This document shows, one piece after another, positions 43,472 to 51,964 of a DNA stretch of 58,834 nt. Below the pieces are notes generated by a model. The model saw only the letters and a list, made by a program, of their open reading frames with translations. It searched no databases and was not told where the DNA came from. Source of the stretch: Rhizopus sp. PT2906 (lineage: Eukaryota; Mucoromycota; Mucoromycetes; Mucorales; Rhizopodaceae); contig JAMYHX010000259.1 of the NCBI GenBank assembly GCA_025529335.1, positions 1 through 58,834 of the forward strand, read 5' to 3'. A program made the position numbers and the translations under genes. The first letter of the stretch is position 1; every line of letters begins with the position of its first letter.

Positions 43472-44975
43472 TTAGTTGCTCTTCTTTATCTCTTCTATTT
43501 TAATCGCTGCTTCGGTTTTCTTGGCTGGGGAAATAACAAATCTCCATAAGGGGAATATGATAAATAAGATAATAAACGCAGTGGACCATCCAACCTTGAC
43601 AACCACTGGTGCTGACTCATGGAATTCATTTTCTGAAAACTTTAGACAAATGAGAGTTTCTGTCATGATATTAAATATCAATAGCCAAGCATGAGCACCT
43701 AATCTCTTTGTGCTGTTATCGGATATGTACTGGTACACTTCTCTTGCTCCAGGTAATGCAAAGAAGAACAGCAAAATCAAACGATAGGTATTAAGTGGAT
43801 GCTCGGGTGGTATCCATAATAATGACTTGAGATAAAAGCAATTCAATTCACATTGAAGGAAGATAATCAAGAGCAAGACCGTACCAAAGTAGTTCTTTGG
43901 AGAACTAGTCGTTTTCCATTCATACCGAGTCCATTCTTTTGGTGTAAACTGTTGTACTGCACGCTTTGCTTTTCCACGCAAAGACTTGATTTGTCTGAAC
44001 CCTACCCAGGAATACTCCTATAATTAAATCAGACACATGAAGAGTGCGTAGCTTACTTTATCCGTTACCTTGCATGAAAAGTACTGACAAAACTTCATAC
44101 CGATATGAATACCAAGCCAATTACATAACAATACATCAAGTATCCACTTTAAATAAAATATTGATTAGGATATTAGGTATATCATAGAGGCAGATACATA
44201 CATGATCCCACCAACATTCTGCAAAATTGTTCAACTGATGTTGTAAAGAATATTCACATAATTCAAATGCAATAGAGATGATCCAACAAAACCAGTAATC
44301 ACGGAGAATTAACGCCTTACCAAACCAGCCCAAGGTATGAGCAACAACGAACAAGTCCATTTGGTTCTATAATGAAATTAATATCCATGTGTCTGCTAAT
44401 GAATGTCATTTGCTTACCTTTATATTATCCCATGATAAGTCACAAGCTTCAGCATAAGATCTTTCCGGTAACACCACCCCTAGTTCTGGATCATAATACT
44501 TCATAAACTGTCTTGCATCATCTTTATTCTATGTAAAGTTAGAGAAAGAGAATAATAATGGTCACCTTTTCTTACCAAAAATAACAGAAATACGAGAAAG
44601 AGTTGATATAGTACACTCAAACTAAGTGCAGCCCTCCAGACAGGTTTACTTGGGCGAACAAAGGGACCATCTGGAAAATGAACCATGCCAATAAGGACAA
44701 AACAGACAATAGCAGCTAAAATACCCAATCGGATGCTCTCTTCTGTATTCTCATAATTTGATCTGGTCGCAGCATAAAACATTAATCCCAATACGACAAC
44801 TAATACTGTCAGAGTATGTGGATGAACTATTTGAACAAGATCAATATATAAGGCGACCATGTCATATATCAACACACTTACATATATTCTCTTCATTATT
44901 CACAACTTTTTCAATAATTTTTGTTTGTTTCACAACAAGGATTTCTTCTTGCTCCTCTTCTTGCGTTGTTTTCAT
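43472..44975 (-). CDS. Phosphatidylserine synthase, base-exchange type (PTDSS family)
   Basis: ER enzyme that swaps the head group of PC/PE for serine. Six exons on the minus strand: 44882-44975, 44576-44826, 44418-44528, 44202-44366, 44069-44146, 43472-44017; 414 residues. PSS-domain text: FHPHTLTVLVVVLGLMFYAA, FPDGPFVRPSKPVWR, LSVLYQLFLVFLLFL, VVAHTLGWFGKALILRDYW, ISIAFELCEYSLQHQLNNFA, ECWWDH|WILDVLLCNWLGI and EYSWVGFRQIK. About eight spans and a basic C-terminus. ECWWDHWILD and the E-x-x-E helix are family hallmarks. Start at 44975 (MKTTQEEEQEEIL) gives a cytosolic acidic N-terminus like animal PSS; in-frame ATGs at 45077 and 45071 would add a Phe-rich segment encoded by a T/C tract. Dikarya mostly use the unrelated CDP-DAG enzyme Cho1. 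Confidence 0.88.
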
Positions 44976-45077
44976 TGTAGTTTTAAACAAGTCTGTTTTG
45001 GTAATACTTGAAAACAAAGAATAAAATAAACACAAAGTGAAAAAAAAAGTAAAAAATAAAAGTACGGACATTTTCAT

Positions 45078-45695
45078 TTGGGGCACAAAAAGTCACACAG
45101 AGAGAAAGAGAGAGATAGCTCCTTGCAGTGTTGCAATTCGCTCCGCTCAAAAAATATCGGCACTGAAAAAAACTCTATATTTGATCCGTTATGGCGATTG
45201 ACTAACATTACGACATGACACAGATCAAAAATAAATGTGTATTCACGTATTTGAAAATGGGCTTTTTAAATTCTTTTAATTATGAAAAATATACATTGAA
45301 GGATTAAACTATTTATATTTATTTATAATAAAAGCGTACTCCTTTCAGTTCTCAAGACAACAAAATCGTGATTAACAGGATCAACCATGAGAAGGTAAGA
45401 GTACATATGATCTCAAAAAAAAAGAAGGCATACACTGAATGTCAATGGTGTATATACTTTGTAAAAAATGATGATATATCAAGACTGAACTTATACATCT
45501 GAAAAACCTAGAAAGTATCTAAACATTGTAATGTTGGTCTTATTCAGCGGTTGAGCGTGTATTTTATTCAGATATGATTTTATCTCACACCCTACTACTG
45601 AGATTGAGCTATATGAATGTAATAATGATAATAATAATAAATAGAAAATTTAAACACGCATCAAAAACCCAGTGAGAGAAAAGCTTGTGTGTGAA
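45078..45695. other. Intergenic, promoter of PS synthase
   Basis: No coding frame. A T-rich tract lies next to the PSS start. An (ATA/ATG) simple stretch sits near 45616-45640. Confidence 0.35.
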
Positions 45696-46230
45696 TCAAC
45701 ACTTACTGTTGATTAATATCTTGTTGAAAAAGTTGATGCTTAAATTCTCTCTTATTATACAGTCGAGCATACAAATCGAACTGTAAAGGTTATTTAATGT
45801 GCCATCAACTGCGTGATCCATATTGCTTTTGTTCAAAGGACCTGATCCTTCTAAGACCATAATATCGTTTTTATACTTGTTGAAACCGATATCATCCACG
45901 TTTCTTTTTGATGTGCGCTTGAATGTTGATAAGCCCATCGTAAAAGTTTTATAGTGTGCTGGTTCGACCTCGCACCATTCATATGCAATATACTCCATTT
46001 GGTCACCAATTGTTTGTAAAATAGGTATTACTCTATCAATCCAAAGCGTCCTTTCAGATTTTATGAATGTTGGTTCTCTATTGCATTTATTGGCATAATC
46101 TGTTGAAATCTCTAACAATTTTGTTTTCAAATCAAAATTTGCATTGTCGATAGAGTTCCACATATACTTTGGCCATTCTTTATAATTGTTTATATTCAGT
46201 AATTCCAAAAGTAACGAGTGAGCTCTGGGG
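45696..46230 (-). pseudogene. Mucorales-expanded protein family member, 5'-truncated at the 256-bp repeat
   Basis: The minus-strand frame reads ELLNINNYKEWPKYMWNSID, followed by FDLKTKLLEISTDYANKCN, REPTFIKSERTLWIDRVIP and ILQTIGDQMEYIAYEWCEV. Near the end come VDGTLNNLYSSICMLDCII and a stop at 45696. I recall near-identical proteins occurring in many copies in Mucor and Rhizopus genomes, without known function, often next to transposon genes. The frame has no ATG at its 5' end: it continues upstream as PRAHSLL up to the junction with the 256-bp repeat at 46239, so its start appears lost. The C-terminus (FFNKILINSKC) may also be cut. Confidence 0.5.
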
Positions 46231-46238
46231 AATACTTT

Positions 46239-46494
46239 TTGTTGTATTTAGCACTGATATCGACTTATACAGTATTCAAAGAGCTTATCATAATTTGTAC
46301 AGTATCTGTCCAAATTATATTGTATATAAAAGAGCCTTTAGACAGAGTGACATCACATTAATAATCTATGCTACAATGTGGTGTATATTGTTATCGCGTA
46401 TTAATAATTTACATTTTACTTCACTTCTTATTCACCAAAAATAAAAAGATACACTTGGAAGTTATTGATTACTCATTGTCCGTTTCAAATCAAC
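46239..46494 (+). mobile_element. 256-bp LTR-like repeat (solo LTR), copy 2, inverted relative to copy 1
   Basis: Same length and, by eye, one base different from 31509-31764, in opposite orientation. It begins TTGTTGTATTTAGC, contains TATATAAAAG (46327-46336) and AAAATAAAAAG (46438-46448), and ends TTTCAAATCAAC. Unlike copy 1 I find no 5-bp flanking duplication (left flank ACTTT, right flank CATCA), so one flank has been rearranged. As with copy 1, its TTG end abuts the 5' edge of a Met-less coding frame that runs away from it. Confidence 0.72.
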
Positions 46495-46559
46495 CATCAA
46501 CCAATTATCTGCTTTTAAAGATATTAGTTCACCTTGATTAGCCTGTTGCCCTTTTAAGC

Positions 46560-46851
46560 TATTCACATTGTCTGAAGAAAGCTTTTGATAATATTTTCAA
46601 GTTCTTGGATAATTCTTAAAGGGAGTTTTGGGAATTGATGAAATGCGACTGTTGTCTAACTTGAAGGCAGGAAAAAAGCAGTAACTGTTAGATTTTCTTT
46701 GAATGATAGCACAATCCTCTACGCGTTCTTTTAGTAAGTGTTGTTGATTTAAATGGTTAACAAGGCTATTCATATCGAAGAGGTGTTCAAGACACGATGG
46801 TCATGCGTTATGTACTATAGCTACTGGGTCATCACCATCTTTAACATATTG

Positions 46852-46886
<35 letters not shown>

Positions 46887-47020
46887 CGAATGTCGTCTTT
46901 TTCCAGAGGTAGGTGGAAGTGATAGCACATTATGTACTCTATTTAGGTGCATTCTGAGACGAGCGCCATCACAAAAATTCTCATCACATTTGTAGAAATT
47001 ATACTCTATAATTACTTTTT
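46560..47020 (-). pseudogene. Zinc-finger/repeat-associated coding remnant
   Basis: On the minus strand from about 47015 a frame starts MIEYNFYKCDENFCDG and continues ARLRMHLNRVHNVLSLPPTS, a C2H2-like finger (C, C, H-x3-H). It then runs into a T30 tract (A30 on this strand). Beyond it, broken frames (AFFLPS, FHQFPKLPLRIIQELEN) recall coding sequence. This is the third N-terminal-finger fragment in the window (see 31766 and 58338). Non-functional. Confidence 0.4.
46854..46883 (+). repeat. T30 homopolymer
   Basis: Thirty consecutive T. Inside the decayed zinc-finger fragment; an A-tail of a retrotransposed copy on the minus strand is one possible origin. Confidence 0.85.
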
Positions 47021-47044
47021 GAGGTAGGGAAACGCGCGAAGACG

Positions 47045-47083
<39 letters not shown>
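47045..47083. repeat. T12A27 palindromic homopolymer pair
   Basis: Twelve T directly followed by 27 A, a hairpin-forming junction just past the zinc-finger remnant. Prone to length error in sequencing. Confidence 0.8.
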
Positions 47084-47332
47084 CAAAGAAAAAGAAAAAA
47101 AAAAGGGAAAAAAAGGGAAGTCAGAAATACTTGAAGTGTTGACAGTCGATCATTCAATCAATAACACTTTATTGGCTAATACGTTCCGATAACAACCAAG
47201 CCAGGTTTTCCATTGGCTAGTGTATTTCCATAGCAACTAAGGAGGCGCGTCTTTGTGCGCAGGTGATAAGGTAAAGCATTTACCAAAAATAGTATTTATT
47301 TAAAGAGGTGACATTATTAACCTTTTTTCTAT

Positions 47333-49022
47333 CTATGAGCGTGTTTGACTTATAGAGATCATAAATGATTTACTCTTTGATTGCAGAATGGGTAAAGCGG
47401 CCTTTGTATCAAGCGTCATAGATGTTGGGTATATTTCATTTTCATTCAAGAATTTAATTAACTGCTTGACCTTATCAAACGATAATTGCTTAGCAATGTA
47501 TGAAAGCGAGATACCCATTTTATGGCTAAATATGTATAAATATACCAAATATTTGAATATAATTTCTCAACCTACGCTTTACATAGAACAACCAATGCAT
47601 CTATCCGTGCTCTATTTACAAATTGATCCATCAAATATCCTCCCATATTAGGTGCATTTTCATAAAGTCTAAAGAATTTAAAGTAATTTCCTTTTGCTAA
47701 ACAAGATCGAGTCATAAGAGCATGTTGAACACATTCTGCTTGGTTATCAAGTCCTATTTCACACATATCCTCCAACATAGCATTCAAATCTTTGAACAAA
47801 AACAGGGTGAGTCATAATGTATGATCTAACAATAATGAATGTACCTGATTGGTTACGAGAGAACAACATGTACAATATTCTATAGGCTACAAACTCATCC
47901 TCACATCCTTGAATGCCTTGTTCATATAGATATTTTAACTGGGTCTGGCATTGGTTATATTCACCAATATCACCCTACATAGCCATATTTAATCATTCTG
48001 ACAATAGTCTATTATTCTTTGCTATACCTTTTCAAGTGCAATACGTGCATGTGTTTCATACACTCTAACCGTGAACTCATTTTGTATTCTTTGTACCTGT
48101 AAATACTTTTAGTCGCGTGTTTATCAATAATAGATCCACTTACAGTCAAGTCTTGTCTCATAGATTTGAATTGTTCACAGATATAAGAATAGTTTGCTTC
48201 CTTTTTCCATTTCTTTCTTAAAAGCTTAAATGTCTTTTGTAAAATATCAAGCGGGCGTACGGTTGCGGGATCAGGTGCCTAATAACTGTTATTAAAATGT
48301 ATATTGCATCTTTGGTGATATTTACAGAAGTTAAACGAAGATAAGGTTTCTCTAAAGCTGTACTTGTGCCCACAATGGGTTTTGTCGAAGGTTGTCCTGG
48401 TGAATCAAGGTCCCAGACGATGGGTGTAATATTTTTCTTTTTTAATCGTGGATTGTTATTATTGCTAGCTAAGACAGGATCACTCTGAAAACGCATAGCT
48501 CTTTGCTCTCTTCGTAACATTTCGGCAGGGGTTAGCTCTATGTTGCCTATTCCCTTCGTGATCTTCTTGCCCCTATGAATGAGATGAGTGATTATGAATT
48601 TACGCATCTTGTTCAGAATCGTACGTTTTATGCGGAAGAGAAGATGCATTTGGATTTTTTCTATCGTCACAAGCACTACACAAAAGAGTTATTATTATCA
48701 AATAATCATAAAGTGTGAGGGTAATGGCTACCTTGGTAGATCACGTTCGCTCCAATCAATAAGATCAATCATTCCCGTGTTTCGTGCTTGTTGGATAATT
48801 ACTTTTAATTGTTGTCTGAGTAATGGGTGTTTTTCTGTTGAGCAATGTTTAAATGAATTGGTAATGTATTCCCTATGAATGAGTTGTCAACTTGCATTTT
48901 CTTTTATGCAAAGCTATTTTTTACTTCAATGCCGGTGGTGAATCTTGGCTTAGTATTGATTTATCAATTACTTTTTGTTTCTTCTTTCCCACATTAACCG
49001 CGATATATTCAGGCTTTTGCAT
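47333..49022 (-). CDS. THP3: Thp3 / LENG8-like SAC3-GANP family protein
   Basis: mRNA-processing/export factor; yeast Thp3 pairs with Csn12 in transcription elongation and splicing. Nine exons on the minus strand: 48925-49022, 48732-48872, 48625-48675, 48326-48572, 48144-48278, 48028-48096, 47845-47974, 47576-47789, 47333-47525; 425 residues. N-terminal YITNSFKHCSTEKHPLLRQQ and DLIDWSERDLP match LENG8. The SAC3/GANP core follows: VRPLDILQKTFKLLRKKW, YICEQFKSMRQDLTVQRIQ, FTVRVYETHARIALEKGDI, EYNQCQTQLKYLYEQG, FVAYRILYMLFSRNQ, GNYFKFFRLYENAPNMGGYL and LCKAIKMGISLSYIAKQLSF. The exon 3/4 junction is ambiguous: donor GTACGA gives a 52-nt intron, donor GTAAAT a 31-nt one; both keep phase. The first choice is used. 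Only 187 bp from the divergent ABP1 start. Confidence 0.9.
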
Positions 49023-49081
49023 ATTTTATATTCACAATTATTATAATTAATCAATGTTAATCTGTAGAAAAATGATAGAGC

Positions 49082-49108
<27 letters not shown>
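49082..49108. promoter_or_regulatory. A27 poly(dA:dT) tract in the THP3-ABP1 divergent promoter
   Basis: Twenty-seven A in the middle of the 187-bp gap between two divergent start codons (49022 minus, 49210 plus). Long poly(dA:dT) tracts exclude nucleosomes in fungi and are frequent in two-way promoters. A T-rich stretch follows next to the ABP1 ATG. Confidence 0.6.
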
Positions 49109-49112
<4 letters not shown>

Positions 49113-49209
49113 CGGGAATATTATTTAATCCCAGACCAGCATTTACTCCATTTGGCAGATTGTTTCTTTTCCCCCAAGAAATTACACACCTCTCTTTTTT
49201 TTTGTCTTC

Positions 49210-51413
49210 ATGAGCAAAATCAACTTTAATACACACGCCAAGGACATTCAAGCTGCTTATGAAGCAGTCATCAGCGAAAAGGACTCTACCGACTGGTTAG
49301 TTTACTCTTTTGATAAAGGAACGTATGACCTTCGCGTACAAGCTACTGGAGGTAACGTCATAGAGTGTATCTATTTTGAAACTATTTGCATAACCTCAGC
49401 TTAGATGACGGTTTGGAGGGATTATGTGAGGAATTCTCGGATAGCAAAATACAGTTTGCCTATGTTAAAGTCAAGGACCCAAATACTGAACTTCCCAAGT
49501 TTGTGTTTATTGCCTGGGTAAAGAAAAGAAGGTACTCTGACATATGACTATCTAATACTTGGGTTATAGTGTGGCACGGGTGTACCTGAACTGCGCAAAG
49601 CCTTTTTTAACTCACAACTTCTTGAAGTCTCCAAGTTCTTTAAGGTAAGTAAAAAAAAAAAAAAAAAAAACTAAAAGATAGCAGTAATAAAACTTAATAT
49701 ATAGAGCTTCCACGTTCAAATCAACGCTCGTGACGAGGTAAGCCCATCATACACATATGGGACATAAACTAATCTTTTTTATCATAGGCTGACGTAGACC
49801 CTGATCTCATTATGAAACGCGTTGCAGAATCATCAGGCGCCAACTACAGCTTCCATAAAGAAGCTCCTAAACCTCAACCGAAAGTCACTCCTGTAGTAAG
49901 TACTCCTTTAAATAATTGGACTTTTTACCTTATCTTTTTTTTTCAATAGGGTTCTGTGTACAAAAAGACTGAAATACCTGATATTGCCGCTATGCAACGT
50001 CAAGGAATGACAAAAGAAAATATGCCTGTACCTGTAGGCACGAATTATAAACCAGTTGTCACAGCACCTAAAAAGATGGAAAACAGATGGAACATGGCAC
50101 AGCAACAGGATAACAGTGGAGCCAGTGCTGTAAGAGCAGAGCGCGAAAAATTTGAAAAAGAAGTACGTGAGCGCGAGATGCAGCGTCAAAGACAGATGAA
50201 TGAGCAAGCGAGAGTAGAAGTAAACGATGACGAAGAGGAGAGAAGAAGACAAGAGGAAAGAGAACGCGAATTGGAACTTCGAGAGCAGCAAAAGAGAGAA
50301 GAAGACCGTCGCCGTCAATTAGAAGATGACAGACGAAGACAGGAAGAAGAGGCACGCCGCCGTCAAGAGGAGCAAGAGAGACAAAGACAGCTGCAAGAAG
50401 AGGCAGACCGAAGAGCTGCTGAAGAACAACAGAGACATCAACAGGAACGAGAAAGACAGCAATTTGAGGAAGAAAAGCGTAGAGAGGAAGAACGTAGACG
50501 TCAAGAAGAAGAACATAGACGCCAAGAAGAAGACCGTAAGCGTCAAGAAGAAAATCTTAGACTTCAGGAAGAGGCTGAACGTCAGCGTCGTGAAGCTGAA
50601 GAGCGTCAGACACAGGAACAAGCCATATTACAATCTCAATTAGATCAGGTAAAATACAAGCCAGTGATGGTATAAACAAAGGCTCATGACATACTTTAAA
50701 GACAGCCGATCATGCCGTCCATGCTTCTCGTGCGGCTGGAGATGCGGCCGTTCTGCCTAAAGGATCCAAGGGCTTATGTGCTGTCGTGTTATTCTCTTAT
50801 GATGCTAGTAAGTCATTATTCAATTACTGAAAAAAAAAAGAACATCCATTCAACATATTTATAGGTGAAGCTAATGAAATGGCACTCGAAGAAGGGGAAG
50901 TCATTACGCAAATCGATCAAGTAGACGAGGGCTGGTGGTTTGGTGTTAGTGAAGATGGCAAGAAAGAAGGACTTTTCCCAGGTAAGGCTCTTGTCCAAAA
51001 AAAAAAAACAAACAATAGCATCTAACCTACATTATCACATTAGCTAATTATGTCGAAATAATCGAACATGCACCCGAACCAGAGCCAGAGCCAGAGCAGG
51101 AAGTTCGCGCAGTTCCTCCCCCACCTGCTCCACCTGCTCCACCTGCCCCTCCCGCACAACAAAAAGACCAAGGCAATGTGGCTGTAGCACTTTATGATTA
51201 TGAAGCTGGAGAAGACAATGAGATCTCATTTGTGGAAGGTGATCTGATCACAAATATCGAGTTTGTAAGTGAAGATTGGTGGCAGGGCCTTGCTGCCGAT
51301 AAAAAGACAATAGGTCTCTTCCCAGGTAAGCTTCCACCAAGAAAATATATATATATATATATAAAGTATACTTATTGCATAAAATAGCCAATTATGTTGA
51401 ATTGAAGCCTTAA
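49210..51413 (+). CDS. ABP1: Actin-binding protein Abp1/drebrin-like, ADF-H plus two SH3 domains
   Basis: Cortical actin-patch adaptor that links Arp2/3 and endocytic proteins to F-actin. Ten exons: 49210-49351, 49405-49517, 49570-49644, 49705-49737, 49788-49895, 49950-50648, 50702-50807, 50865-50981, 51044-51325, 51388-51413; 566 residues. ADF-H domain about 1-135: FNTHAKDIQAAYEAVISEK, IQFAYVKVKDPNT, KFVFIAWCGTGVPELRKAFF. Then comes a long Arg/Glu/Gln-rich coiled region (about 190-390; RRQEE/QRQ repeats). SH3-1 (about 420-475) has VLFSYDASEANEMALEEGE and WWFGV...GLFPANYVE; a Pro-rich linker (PPPPAPPAPPAPPAP) precedes SH3-2 with VALYDYEAGEDNEISFVEGD and GLFPANYVELKP at the C-terminus. Yeast Abp1 has one SH3, so two is notable. 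Exon 6 is closed at GATCAG|GTAAAA (53-nt intron) rather than a later GTATAA donor. Confidence 0.94.
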
Positions 51414-51964
51414 TGATCATCCATAGTCATCATCAGTTTTCTTTATTGAAAGAATAAAAAGGGTTTAAAAGATTAAAGTATACATCTTCTTTAGAAATTA
51501 TTGGCATACAATATAAGATCAATGGCTCTAACGATCTTGATTATTGATATTTTCTTTATTGTTTCCAGTTTGACAGCTTATAATCATACATAAAATGAAC
51601 TTGATATTTTTGGTAGAAGAGATTTGTATAATGTGATCAACACTTTATAAAGTATAAATAGTCTTTGACTTTAGCTTCCTTTCGCTTCTTCCTTCCTTTT
51701 TTCCCTTTGATCTCAAAAGGGTTTTAGATTCCATGTTCTTTTTGGATATGGTCCGAGTGGGATGAAATTCTATAGTTTCAATGCGCCCATGGTGGACTTT
51801 TATTTTCTTTAATAAAATATTTAAATTATTACCAATAAGTGTGTTCATATAAAAATAGAGTGTAATATATGTATAGGATTGTGTATGTTCAGTTTAGGAA
51901 AAGAAGCCAGTTCTATACCCAATCTCCTTTTAGTCATATACTCTTTGTAAATAACCTCTTCTTT
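51414..51964. other. 3' flanking gap between ABP1 and the RasGAP gene
   Basis: No coding frame. 51521-51660 resembles 55201-55325 on the far side of the RasGAP gene (see repeat entry). Confidence 0.4.
51521..51660 (+). repeat. Diverged direct repeat, copy 1 (pairs with 55201-55325)
   Basis: Shared blocks in the same order: GATCAATGGCTCTAACGAT (GATCAATAACTCTAATGAT in copy 2), then ATACATAAAATGAACTTGAT (one change in copy 2, ATGAGC), ATATTTTTG and TGTGATCAACACTT (TGTGGTCAGCACTT). Origin unknown; non-coding. Confidence 0.5.

Noticed and set aside
43472..43981. CDP-DAG type Cho1 identity for the PS synthase
   Set aside because: The CDP-alcohol phosphotransferase motif (DGx2ARx8Gx3Dx3D) is absent; ECWWDH and related text belong to the base-exchange family.
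44976..45086. Hydrophobic N-terminal extension of the PS synthase
   Set aside because: The Phe/Leu run comes from a T-rich leader; the internal ATG at 44975 gives an N-terminus like known family members. Not fully excluded.
50319..50643. Long open frames in other frames of the ABP1 coiled region
   Set aside because: The Arg/Glu/Gln codon repeats keep several frames open; composition (Lys/Arg or Leu/Phe runs) is that of shadows.
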